From an uncultured bacterium (GTDB lineage Bacteria; Actinomycetota; Coriobacteriia; Coriobacteriales; Coriobacteriaceae): a stretch of DNA of 64,000 nt. This document shows, one piece after another, positions 1-8,628 of this stretch (positions are counted from its first letter, which is position 1; the number at the start of each line of letters is the position of its first letter). The position numbers and the translations under genes were made by a program. The stretch covers positions 23,221 through 87,220 of the forward strand of contig CAJMST010000007.1 in assembly GCA_905216145.1 (NCBI GenBank), read 5' to 3'. The notes beneath the pieces were generated by a model. It had not been told where the DNA came from and made no database searches. It was given only the letters and a program-made list of their open reading frames with translations.

Positions 1-193
1 CACGGTCGATTTTCGATCGTTCACAGGACGCATGCTCTTGAGCAAAATGTTGTGCAAATAAATAAAATGCTATTAAAAAATGATAACTAGCTTAATTACC
101 AGTAGAAATAGATATTTCATAGCGAATAAACGAAGGTAAATCCGAGCAAATGTCAAGAGAATTGAGAATTCGCTACAAAACTATCGGTATTTT

Positions 194-223
194 TTGCCTA
201 GATGTTCAAACAATCGTTACAAT
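194..223 (+). promoter_or_regulatory. Candidate sigma-70 type promoter of the pilus operon
   Basis: TTGCCT (194-199) and TACAAT (218-223) are separated by 18 bp in an AT-rich stretch about 90 bp before the chosen start of the first pilin gene. If used, the transcript begins downstream of the longer upstream reading-frame extension, which supports the start at 313. Assigned by eye only. Confidence 0.4.
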
Positions 224-312
224 ATGTACTACAAGCGTGCGTAATTACAGGTTGCGCAGATACGTTTGATAGTGAAAGAGCAAGATCGCGGTCTCTTGGG
301 GAGGAGACATCG

Positions 313-3300
313 ATGAAAGCGAATTCAGAAAAAACTAAGCAGAGTAAAAAAGCGACGCGCCGTGTACTGGCAGGCGTTTTGTGCGGAGCCTCCGTGTTGA
401 GCCTGGTACTGTCGCTCGTCATGCCCCCGATCTCGCAGGCCATTGCCAACGATGCCCAGGCAGCTTTTACCGAGGAAACTGTGATGGGGGGGGGTTCCTC
501 AAGTGAGTCTACTGATGTAGACAACACTGCCAACGGGGATGCCGAAAAGCAGGATAGCGTCGAGACCGACGAAAATGCCCCTGAAGTGGATTCGCTGTCT
601 GACGACACTGAAGCAAAGGGTGCTGAACAGCCTGCCGACAATAGTGCTAACAATGAGAACGCAATCGCGCTTGCCGGTGAGATTGTTAACGGCTATACCA
701 CAATACAGGGCGATGTTACCAATACACTCCGCAGTGGTGGCAAATATTGTCTGACGGGCGACGCTTATTCGACCACGCCGATTAGGATTGAACAAGACAC
801 TACGATTGACCTTGCGGGCTATAAGCTTTATTACCCCGTTGGTGGTAACGACACGTTCATTACGGTAGCGAGCGGTGCGCTTACCGTTGAAGACTCTGTC
901 CAAGTTAGCGATACACCTTCGGGCGCTGATAACGATCCTGGCAAGCTTGCAACTATGGCATGGACCGGTGACAACAAAGGTACTCCTCAGAGCTTAACCT
1001 ATTATGAAACCACGAGCACGCCTAATGAAGATAAACGCGGCACCACCGAGACTACGACTATGCATGTCGTCAGCGGTTTCGGCGCAATCGTTGCTGCGTC
1101 CGACGGTGGTTCGGTCAAACGGGTCGTTTCTGTTGAGGCCGGCGGTACGCTTAACCTCAACGGAGGCATGGTCACGACGCCTCGCCCTCTGGTGGGTAAC
1201 GATGGTCATGTTATTTTTTCTCAAGGCACTGTTAATATTTCTGGCGGTTATGTCACCAACGGTAGCGGCGGCGGCTGGGGCGGCGGCCTGTGCGTGACGG
1301 GCGCAAAGGCCGAGCTCAACATGACCAACGGCGTAATCGCGGCAAACAAGGCAGCCTCTGGTGGCGGCATCTATGCTGACCAGCGCGCCAAGCTGAAATT
1401 ATTAGGCGGTGTTATCTCTGGCAACGCTACGTATAAGGATTGCTATAACGACGTCGACAATCCCAATAATGGCTATGGCGGCGGCGTCTTTACCAAAAAT
1501 GCTGATGTTGAAATCGTTGATCCGGCAAATATTACCAACAACCGCGTCGACTCCTATATCACTGAAAAGTTCAACCTTGGTCTGCTCGGCGGCGGCGGTA
1601 TTGCTTCTGTCGATGGTGGCACACTGAACATGACGGGCGGTTCTGTTACGGCCAACTACTCCGGAGAGGCTGGTGGCGGAATCTACGCTGGCTTCTGGGG
1701 CAAAGCGATTACGTTTACCATGACAGGTGGCACGATTGCGGGCAACAAATCTGTTAACGGCGAAGGCGGCGGCTTGCGTATTGCTGGCGGTAACAACAGC
1801 GGTACGATGGCAACAATTAATGCTGGTGAGAACAGCAAGATTTACATCACCAACAACAAGACCATGACGGGCAGCACTAAAGACCGTGGTGGCGACTGGG
1901 GCGGCGGTGGCATCTTTATCCAGGAGCACGGTAGGCTTAACATCCTCAGATCGCTTATCACCGGCAACAAAGCTGGTGGCTGGAGTGGCGGAATTGGCGC
2001 ATGCCCTACGGGCGAGACAATCGTTTCGCACTCATATGGCGCTGCTATCTATGGCAACAAAGATAACGTTGATCAAGATGGCAATCCGCTGGGAACGTAT
2101 CATTATTCCGCTGGCGGCAACAACAAAAATGAAGACCACGATGAAAAAAATTACGTTACTCCTGACTTCCAAAAATCCGGCCATAAGGATTTCTTCTTGG
2201 TACGTAATAAAGATGATGCGAGGTCGACAATTGCCGTTGTTCTTGGCAAGATGCTCGGCGGCGGCTCAGCTGGCTGGCACGGCACCTGCGACGGAAATCC
2301 GGTTACTATCGACCCAAATGGCGGTGCCGAGGCTAAGTACATGTTCGGTTTGGAGGCTCAGCCGACTGATGATGCCATAAATAAGGCGCAAGGCGCGGCT
2401 ACGACCATCATCAGTGGCAACTACTCCTATACCCATGGTGGCGGCATCATGACCAACGGCGATCTTATCGTCGGTGAGGTTACTTCCCTGAACGTGTATC
2501 CCGCAATCAAAGTCAAGGCAAATAAAGTCCTTATGAAGGACGGCAAACCGCAAGGCCTCACGGGCCACGGCTATAAGTTCAAGCTGTTGGGTAAAAAAGC
2601 CGCCGATTCAGCTGGGGAGCCGTATTGGAATACGGACGGCTCACTTAACGCAAACGGATGCGAGGCGACGCCTGAGGTTACCGTTAATGACGAGGGAGAG
2701 ATTGTCATTGATACGGCTGCGAACTTCCAATCGGGCAATTATGACCTCTACCTGGCTGAGGTTCCCATCGCTGAAAAGGGCACTACTTTCGATAAGACCA
2801 TCTATAAAATTCACGTAAGCGTAAGCGCTACTCCAACTAGAACCTCTCTTATGGGAATTGATATCAATCGCTATGCGGTTGATAAGAGCGCTTCCAAAGT
2901 ATTCGTTAAAAAGAAAGACGACACGGTCTTCACCGAATGCAAATCTGGCTTCTATAACTGGAGCACGGATACGGCCGATAGCAGCGTCTCGATCGTAAAA
3001 ATCGGTGACGAATCCAACCCTGCGTTTACGAACGAACTTGCGCCCTACCAGACCTCGGGCACTTGGACACCTCAGGTGACCAAGAAGGTCGACGGCGGCG
3101 AGATGAAGAGGTTTAAGTTCGAGCTGTATACCAAGGATGCCAGTGGCAACAAGCAGGTGCTCGATACCAAATACACTAGTAAGGGGACGGGCAATGAGGC
3201 AACGGTGACATTTGATAATCAGACGATTGGCCCGCTTGGCATCAAAGATCTCACCAATGGCAAAGCAACGTTCACCTACTACATCCGTGAATGCGACGCC

Positions 3301-3621
3301 AACGTGGACGAAGGCACCAGTCACAAGGGCTACACCAACGACACCAAGACCTTCAAGGTTGTGGTGACGGCCGAGGACAACCGTGACGGCACGCTGACCT
3401 GCACGCCGGCCTACTACGAGGTCGACGCCAACAATCATGTGAGGGAGACACCGACCGATAACCCCACCTTCACCAACACCTACTCCACCTCTTTGCCCCT
3501 TTCTGGTATGTCGGGCGTCACTCTGACGTACCTTGCCGGCGCGGCGGTGCTTTGCGCTGCTGCGGCCTGGATGCACATTCGTCGCAAGGCGAATGCGAAG
3601 GGGGGTGAGCGTCGTGAATAA
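313..3621 (+). CDS. Large LPXTG-like pilus tip/adhesin protein with beta-helix and pilin isopeptide domains
   Basis: Predicted 1102-residue cell-wall-anchored surface protein, probably the tip adhesin of a SpaA-type pilus. The ATG at 313 is chosen because GGGGAGGAG sits just upstream and a basic stretch plus hydrophobic signal segment follows at once. Residues roughly 250-620 carry repeated GGGI/GGG..TGN turns spaced as in right-handed parallel beta-helices of Pmp-like adhesins. The C-terminal third resembles Spy0128-type isopeptide pilin domains, ending in TFTNTY. The sorting signal is LPLSG, a hydrophobic segment and a basic tail (IRRKANAKGG). A G9 run lies about 57 codons in. The next gene overlaps its stop, so it heads an operon. 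Function as adhesin is inferred from architecture; the ligand is unknown. Confidence 0.85.
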   Translation: MKANSEKTKQSKKATRRVLAGVLCGASVLSLVLSLVMPPISQAIANDAQAAFTEETVMGGGSSSESTDVDNTANGDAEKQDSVETDENAPEVDSLSDDTEAKGAEQPADNSANNENAIALAGEIVNGYTTIQGDVTNTLRSGGKYCLTGDAYSTTPIRIEQDTTIDLAGYKLYYPVGGNDTFITVASGALTVEDSVQVSDTPSGADNDPGKLATMAWTGDNKGTPQSLTYYETTSTPNEDKRGTTETTTMHVVSGFGAIVAASDGGSVKRVVSVEAGGTLNLNGGMVTTPRPLVGNDGHVIFSQGTVNISGGYVTNGSGGGWGGGLCVTGAKAELNMTNGVIAANKAASGGGIYADQRAKLKLLGGVISGNATYKDCYNDVDNPNNGYGGGVFTKNADVEIVDPANITNNRVDSYITEKFNLGLLGGGGIASVDGGTLNMTGGSVTANYSGEAGGGIYAGFWGKAITFTMTGGTIAGNKSVNGEGGGLRIAGGNNSGTMATINAGENSKIYITNNKTMTGSTKDRGGDWGGGGIFIQEHGRLNILRSLITGNKAGGWSGGIGACPTGETIVSHSYGAAIYGNKDNVDQDGNPLGTYHYSAGGNNKNEDHDEKNYVTPDFQKSGHKDFFLVRNKDDARSTIAVVLGKMLGGGSAGWHGTCDGNPVTIDPNGGAEAKYMFGLEAQPTDDAINKAQGAATTIISGNYSYTHGGGIMTNGDLIVGEVTSLNVYPAIKVKANKVLMKDGKPQGLTGHGYKFKLLGKKAADSAGEPYWNTDGSLNANGCEATPEVTVNDEGEIVIDTAANFQSGNYDLYLAEVPIAEKGTTFDKTIYKIHVSVSATPTRTSLMGIDINRYAVDKSASKVFVKKKDDTVFTECKSGFYNWSTDTADSSVSIVKIGDESNPAFTNELAPYQTSGTWTPQVTKKVDGGEMKRFKFELYTKDASGNKQVLDTKYTSKGTGNEATVTFDNQTIGPLGIKDLTNGKATFTYYIRECDANVDEGTSHKGYTNDTKTFKVVVTAEDNRDGTLTCTPAYYEVDANNHVRETPTDNPTFTNTYSTSLPLSGMSGVTLTYLAGAAVLCAAAAWMHIRRKANAKGGERRE
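486..494 (+). repeat. G9 homopolymer inside the adhesin gene
   Basis: Nine consecutive G lie in the coding sequence shortly after the signal peptide region (codons for Met-Gly-Gly-Gly). Gain or loss of one base would shift the frame and abolish the remaining ~1040 residues. Such tracts are typical of slipped-strand phase variation. Only one state is visible here. Confidence 0.8.
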
Positions 3622-5275
3622 GAATGTTAGCTCCTTCTCGATCTTGTTTGCGCTGCTTGCCCTCTTGATCGGTACCTGCGCGGTTGTGTTCCCCGCTTCC
3701 GCGCAGGCCGTGCCGACCTCGAACGGTTCCATCACGGTGAGCGGCACCGTGGCGAGCAGCTACGATGCCTACCAGATCTTTAGCGCCAACGTCGTCGACG
3801 GCGACAACGACGCTAAGATCGCCACCGACCTCGCTTGGGCAAACGACGCCGCGCGCGACGCCGTCCTGCCTGTGCTGCACAGCGCGGGCATGCCCAATTC
3901 CCAGACCACCGCGCAGGAAGCTGCCGAGTGGCTCAGCGCCGATTCCCACCTTACGAGCGCGCTGAGCGCACAGCTCGCTCGTTCCCTCCAGAGCTCTGGC
4001 GCCGTGTTCGTGCCCCTTAACGCGGGCACGGCGGCCGAGCTGCCCTGTGGCTACTGGCTCATCGTCGCCGACGACGGCGTCATCGCCCAGGACGAGGCCG
4101 GCACCGCGCCGATCATGGCCCTGGTCGGCGGCAGCGCCGTCACCGTCAAGCCCAAGGCCGCGACCCCCAAGGTGGCCAAGCACGTGCTGGAGGACAGCGC
4201 CGCAGCCTGGCAGAAGGCCGCCGACGCCACGGTGGGCGATGACCTGTACTGGCGCCTCTCGGCTACGGTCCCGGCGGGCCTTGCCGCCTACGACACCTAC
4301 GCGGTGCAGTTCGTCGACACCATGAGCGCGGGGCTCGACCCCTCCAAGGTCGCCGCGAGCATGCGCGTGTACGTGGCGGCGGGCGCGAGCGGCGGCTTCG
4401 ACGCTGTCGTGTGTGAGGGTGGCAACGTCAGCTCGACGCCGGCTAAAGGGTGGACAGATATAACTTCACAGTGCAAGGTCTCGGTCGAGGGCGATGCCTT
4501 CACCGTGCGCACCGGCGACCTGATCGCCGCGCTCGGCGGGGCCGACGCCTTCACCTCGGGCGCCCGCGTGGTCGCCGTGTACAACGCGCCGCTCAACGGC
4601 GCCTGCAACCACGGCATCGCGAAGGGCAACCCCAACGAGGTCTACCTGCGCTACCCGCGCTCTCCCTTTGCCGATCAGTCCGGCGACGCCGGCTTCACCC
4701 GCACGCCGAGCGATGTCGCGTGCGCCTACACCTGGGATCTCGCGCTCACCAAGCGCGGCAGCGACGGCGACAAGCCGCTTGCCGGGGCGGTCCTGAGCAT
4801 CGCCGACGACCGCGGCCGCACGCTCGCGGTCGATGGCACGTGGGATGCGGAGGGCAAGGCCACCGTCACCACGGGCGAGGACGGCCGCGTGACCATCTCG
4901 GGCGTGGACTCGGGCAAGCTGATGGTCCGCGAGCTCAAGGCTCCCAAGGGCTACACCGCCTTTGAGGGCATGCGTTCCGTGACGGTCAAGGCCGGGGGTC
5001 TGGATGTCAACCAGGTGGCCGCCGCCAAGCCCAAGCTCACCATCACCGCCGAGTCGCCCCTGCGCGCCGACAGTGCGGACGGGTCGACGGGCAGCCTGGA
5101 GGCGTCGCTCATCAACACGCCCACCGGCACACCTCCTAGCATTACCAACGGAGGCTTTATGCCCTCGACTGGCGATATGGCAATGTACGCCGCGGCCGCC
5201 GCAGCGGTCGCCGGAGCCGCGCTCATCGTGGTCGCGCTCCTGGTCAAGCGGGGAGGTGGCAGCCATACAGAGTAG
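3614..5275 (+). CDS. SpaA-type pilin, probable minor/basal pilin with MPSTG sorting signal
   Basis: Predicted 553-residue pilin. The GTG at 3614 is preferred: GGGGGTGAG lies just upstream and the start overlaps the stop of the preceding gene by 8 bp, implying translational coupling; GTG at 3605 is the alternative. A signal peptide (ILFALLALLIGTCAVVFPASAQA) is followed by an N-terminal pilin domain with the lysine context ATPKVAKH, a long middle region, and a CnaB/SpaA-like domain with the E-box LMVRELKAPKGY. The C-terminus has MPSTG, an alanine-rich hydrophobic segment and KRGGG, so the first sorting-signal residue is Met instead of Leu. Much higher GC than the two flanking pilin genes. Basal versus minor role is inferred from gene order. 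Confidence 0.82.
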   Translation: MNKNVSSFSILFALLALLIGTCAVVFPASAQAVPTSNGSITVSGTVASSYDAYQIFSANVVDGDNDAKIATDLAWANDAARDAVLPVLHSAGMPNSQTTAQEAAEWLSADSHLTSALSAQLARSLQSSGAVFVPLNAGTAAELPCGYWLIVADDGVIAQDEAGTAPIMALVGGSAVTVKPKAATPKVAKHVLEDSAAAWQKAADATVGDDLYWRLSATVPAGLAAYDTYAVQFVDTMSAGLDPSKVAASMRVYVAAGASGGFDAVVCEGGNVSSTPAKGWTDITSQCKVSVEGDAFTVRTGDLIAALGGADAFTSGARVVAVYNAPLNGACNHGIAKGNPNEVYLRYPRSPFADQSGDAGFTRTPSDVACAYTWDLALTKRGSDGDKPLAGAVLSIADDRGRTLAVDGTWDAEGKATVTTGEDGRVTISGVDSGKLMVRELKAPKGYTAFEGMRSVTVKAGGLDVNQVAAAKPKLTITAESPLRADSADGSTGSLEASLINTPTGTPPSITNGGFMPSTGDMAMYAAAAAAVAGAALIVVALLVKRGGGSHTE

Positions 5276-5383
5276 CTGGCAGCCCCACCGAGAGCGGGGC
5301 GAGACATAGCGAAGCAGATGCTAAGACACAGACAGACAGATTTAGACCAAATGGAATTCGAGCAGAAAGCAGAGGAAAAGAAG

Positions 5384-7024
5384 ATGAGCATGAGCAAGAA
5401 CATCGCACGCCTGGCAGTAACGGCAGGCCTCACTGCAGCGCTGAGCTTCGGCGGCGTCATGGCGCCGGTGACCATGGCGTTTGCTGAGGGCGCCGCGACC
5501 GGCTCGGTGACCATCAAGAACGCAAATAATAACGTTACCGATTTTAAAGGTTACAAGATCTTCGATGCCAATGTGGTAAAGGACGAGAATGGCAAGACGC
5601 TTGTGAGCAATATCACATGGGCAAACGAAAAGGTGGAAGCTGCTGTTAAGGGGGTAATTACGGAAATCGAACCTAGTGCCAATATAGCCACCGCTCAGGA
5701 TGCTGCTGAATGGATCAAGGGACACGTGACGGGTACCGATGAAGAGTTCCGTGTGGCATCTGAATCTGCTGCATACAAGATTGCAGCTGCCGTGTCTGCG
5801 GTGACCAATCTGGACGATTCAAGTGATTACACGACCACTTCGAATGGCGTTGCTAACAACCTTTCACACGGCTACTGGCTCTTTGTGACTGACGCCTCTA
5901 CCGTCACAGGCGTTGAAGCTGCCACTGCCCCCATTTTCACTGTTGTTGGCGATGAAGCGGTCAAAATTAACGAGAAGACCAGCATTCCTACCGTCAACAA
6001 GGAGGTTAAAGAGAACGGCACCTGGGGAAACGTGAGCGACTCCCAGATCGGTGAGGAAATCGAATATAGGTTGACTGGCTCTGTCGCCGATAACATCGAT
6101 ACCTTTACCACATACACATATGAGTTCCATGACCATCTTTCCGTTGGACTGGAGGCTATTCCGAGCTCCGTTGCCGTGACTATTAACGGTCGGCCTGTCC
6201 AGCCTACAAATAACTACAACGTGAAGCTTACGGATACTTTGGATGCTTCCAAAAAGGTTACAGGCCATGACCTGATGATTTCCTTTACCGACCTCAAGGC
6301 CGCTGCAAAGGCTTCGAACGTGACCCTGACCAAGAATTCTAAGGTCGTTGTGACCTACAAGGCCAAGCTTACTCGCGATGCTGAATACACGGCTACCGGC
6401 AACACCAACGAAGTCACGCTTGTCTACTCCAACGACCCCATGAGTAAAGGCACCGGCACCTCTACGCCGAAGAAAGTCACCGACTACGTTTTCGGCTTGG
6501 ATATTACCAAGGTTGAGGAAGGCAATACGGACAAAAAACTTGCTGCTGGCTTTAAGGTCAAAGTCGTTAACAACGGGGACTCTGCCTCTGCTGGCAAATG
6601 GCTTAAGGATGACGGGACCCTTGTCGAGACTAAAGAAAATGCTTCTGAGTTTATGACCGATGCTACGAGCGGCAAGGTTTTAATCCCTGGCCTCGTTAAG
6701 GGTACGTATGAGATTGCCGAGACGACCACTCCTTCGGGCTACAACACTATCGCGCCCTTCCAGATTACGGTTACGCCGACCTATGATGAAAATGGCAAAT
6801 TGTCGACGCTGGCCGTTGGCGAAGACGTCGAAAAGGTCACTCCCGGTACTGCAAATGGTTCGGTCATGTCCATTACCATTGAAAACAAGAAGGGCTCTGG
6901 CCTTCCGCTGACCGGTCTCAACGGCGTGACCTTCACTTGGATTGCTGGTGGCGCGGTGCTGTGCATCGGCGTGGCACACCTCATCCGCAGCCGTAAGCAG
7001 GCTGAGGAGTCCGAGCAGGAGTAA
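5384..7024 (+). CDS. SpaA-type major (backbone) pilin, LPLTG anchored
   Basis: Predicted 546-residue pilin. The start at 5384 is chosen for AGAGG about 8 bp upstream and because the signal peptide (IARLAVTAGLTAALSFGGV...) begins right after. Two pilin domains follow; IPTVNKEVKENG supplies a candidate linking lysine, and the C-terminal SpaA domain contains the E-box YEIAETTTPSGY expected to catalyse an intramolecular isopeptide bond. Sorting signal LPLTG, hydrophobic helix, then RSRKQ. It shares the plan of the preceding pilin (KGYKIFDANVV resembles YDAYQIFSANVV), so the two are paralogues. A strong terminator follows. Assignment as backbone rests on position and canonical signals. Confidence 0.85.
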   Translation: MSMSKNIARLAVTAGLTAALSFGGVMAPVTMAFAEGAATGSVTIKNANNNVTDFKGYKIFDANVVKDENGKTLVSNITWANEKVEAAVKGVITEIEPSANIATAQDAAEWIKGHVTGTDEEFRVASESAAYKIAAAVSAVTNLDDSSDYTTTSNGVANNLSHGYWLFVTDASTVTGVEAATAPIFTVVGDEAVKINEKTSIPTVNKEVKENGTWGNVSDSQIGEEIEYRLTGSVADNIDTFTTYTYEFHDHLSVGLEAIPSSVAVTINGRPVQPTNNYNVKLTDTLDASKKVTGHDLMISFTDLKAAAKASNVTLTKNSKVVVTYKAKLTRDAEYTATGNTNEVTLVYSNDPMSKGTGTSTPKKVTDYVFGLDITKVEEGNTDKKLAAGFKVKVVNNGDSASAGKWLKDDGTLVETKENASEFMTDATSGKVLIPGLVKGTYEIAETTTPSGYNTIAPFQITVTPTYDENGKLSTLAVGEDVEKVTPGTANGSVMSITIENKKGSGLPLTGLNGVTFTWIAGGAVLCIGVAHLIRSRKQAEESEQE

Positions 7025-7124
7025 CGCTCGCTCACCCATCCCTTTGGCAGGTGGGATGTGATGGCCATGAGACTTGCGGACACTTTTCTCGTCCATCCAC
7101 GTTCTTGCTTTGCTATTCTCTTTT

Positions 7125-7163
7125 CGGGGCAGACTCCGCACTGGAGTTTGCCCCGTTCTTTTT
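7125..7163 (+). terminator. Rho-independent terminator of the pilin operon
   Basis: A 13-bp stem CGGGGCAGACTCC/GGAGTTTGCCCCG (one G-T style imperfection) with a short loop is followed by TTCTTTTT. It separates the three pilin genes from the regulator and sortase genes. Confidence 0.85.
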
Positions 7164-7180
7164 GGATAACACAGGCAGCC

Positions 7181-7337
7181 TCCACCGTCCGATGCGGACT
7201 CATCCGTCATCGCGTTTCTTGACTCGCACGAAGTTCGGTTTAAGGTCCGTAGGCGCACGCGCAGTGCGGACGGTGGAAGGCATTTGCGCCGCAACAAGCG
7301 CAAATAAGAATGCCCGGGGGTCGGATTCCGGGCATTT
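7181..7337. other. Structured intergenic region with three nested inverted repeats
   Basis: An 11-bp inverted repeat TCCACCGTCCG (7181-7191) / CGGACGGTGGA (7267-7277) encloses 75 bp. It is followed by ATTTGCGC...GCGCAAAT (7282-7305) and by AATGCCCGGGGG...TCCGGGCATT (7309-7337). No gene fits. It could be a small RNA, an attenuator or a decayed repeat. No T-run follows any of the stems. Confidence 0.5.
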
Positions 7338-7410
7338 AACAAAAGCTGAAAACTAGGCCGCCCGCGCTCCCAAACATTTACGCGGGGTGCGTCGTTTTCT
7401 ATTGATATTG

Positions 7411-7525
7411 TATCCCGAATCGCCCCGCCGATCTGGGATATTCTGAAAACTCAAATATAGGCTTAGGCACGAACGGAATCTCATTAATTCCGAAAATTAT
7501 GTATAATTCCAATATAAACTGGAAT
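7411..7525. promoter_or_regulatory. Cluster of operator-like inverted repeats before the pilus regulator
   Basis: Three inverted repeats precede the regulator gene: TATCCC...GGGATA (7411/7435), CGGAAT-7 bp-ATTCCG (7474-7492) and ATTCCA-8 bp-TGGAAT (7506-7525). The last two share the half-site GGAAT. They lie where promoter and leader should be, so autoregulation is plausible; no binding data. Confidence 0.45.
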
Positions 7526-7537
7526 CAAACGAAAACG

Positions 7538-8506
7538 ATGGAAATGAACGAAGCGCTAATCTACTTACAAGAAGCACTAGGCCTCTCCGCCAAGGCCAAA
7601 ATTTGGCCTGGATCCGCACGCTTGCCGCTGCATCTGCGGGCGATTGAGGTCCGCGCTGTTGACGCAAACGGTTTTTCGTTTTTGCTTGCAAGTTTGCCTA
7701 CTGGCGTCGGGCTTCCCGAGGCTAAGAGAGTCTATAGTCAGCTATCCTTGCGCGCGGAGACTCCTGTTGTCGTTTCGTTTCCTGATGCCGATGCACGTCA
7801 GCGCAAAGCATTAGTTGCACAAGGGATTCCCTTTGTCTGCCCAGGTAGACAGGCTTTTCTTCCATTTATGGGCACAGCCTGCACGGAGAGGGGCGGTGCC
7901 TGGTTTCACAATCACGCGACCAAGATGTCACCCAACGCGCAGGCTGCCGCAATCTGGGGAGCAGCCCAGGAGCCATATCGCCCCTATGACCTTTGTCGTG
8001 CGCTTGGGATCTCGGTAAGCCGTGCGAGTGAGGCCATAACCGAGCTTGTTGACAGGGGGCTCGCGAGGCGCGAGCGTCGCGAGCGACGTGTCGTTGTGTT
8101 TCCTGTTGCCGTTGATCTTCTGCTCAGCGAGCACATGGCAGAGCTCTCCTCGCCTGTCTCGAAGGTCTTTTTTGCAAGGAAGACGCCGCAGATCGACTAT
8201 CTTGTTGACGCCGGGGAGACGGCGCTCGCTGCGCGTTCGATGCTCGCTGCGCCGGGCATGGAACAAAAGGCCGTCTTAAGAAGAGCATGGCGTCAACTGG
8301 GCGATCTCGAAGTCGCAGACGGGGAGTTGCCGGATAACGAAACGGCGATGATCCAAGTGTGGCGCTATGCGCCCGTGTTTGCCGACTCCTCCCGCGTCGA
8401 CGACATTTCGCTTGCGCTATCTTTGGCGGCAATCGACGATGAGCGAATTCAGCTCGAAGTCGATCGCATGTTTGGAAAGGAATATCCATGGCAAGAAGCG
8501 CTGTAG
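7538..8506 (+). CDS. Winged-helix DNA-binding protein of the pilus locus (AbiEi/MarR-like)
   Basis: About 322 residues. The start is uncertain: ATG at 7499, 7538 or 7544; none has a strong ribosome site, and 7538 or 7544 would leave the inverted repeats outside the gene. The centre (YDLCRALGISVSRASEAITELVDRG and then a basic wing) is a winged helix-turn-helix of the MarR/AbiEi kind. The preceding stretch FVCPGRQAFLPFMG resembles a segment seen in proteins annotated as AbiEi-type antitoxins or MarR regulators. It lies between the pilin operon and the sortase and is the likely local regulator. A possible remnant of a coupled partner gene overlaps its 3' end. Family placement is tentative. Confidence 0.6.
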   Translation: MEMNEALIYLQEALGLSAKAKIWPGSARLPLHLRAIEVRAVDANGFSFLLASLPTGVGLPEAKRVYSQLSLRAETPVVVSFPDADARQRKALVAQGIPFVCPGRQAFLPFMGTACTERGGAWFHNHATKMSPNAQAAAIWGAAQEPYRPYDLCRALGISVSRASEAITELVDRGLARRERRERRVVVFPVAVDLLLSEHMAELSSPVSKVFFARKTPQIDYLVDAGETALAARSMLAAPGMEQKAVLRRAWRQLGDLEVADGELPDNETAMIQVWRYAPVFADSSRVDDISLALSLAAIDDERIQLEVDRMFGKEYPWQEAL

Positions 8507-8532
8507 AAGGCCTTCAAGAATTCGAACCGTAG
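8488..8532 (+). pseudogene. 14-codon relic ORF overlapping the regulator stop
   Basis: AAAGGA lies 6 bp before an ATG at 8488 that opens a frame encoding MARSAVEGLQEFEP and then a stop. The start overlaps the end of the upstream gene as in translationally coupled gene pairs. It looks like the surviving head of a lost downstream partner; a functional leader peptide is the alternative. Confidence 0.3.
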
Positions 8533-8628
8533 GCGGCGTTTCGGTCCTAGCTGCGTTACCCGCGGCAGAAGTTCGCTAATCGGCTATTATTTGTTTAGAC
8601 AACTTGAGTTGTAGAGGAGTGACCGGCG

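Noticed and set aside
8367..8579. 70-residue ORF overlapping the end of the pilus regulator gene
   Set aside because: It lies mostly inside the regulator gene in another frame; only the short coupled frame from 8488 has a ribosome site, and it stops after 14 codons.
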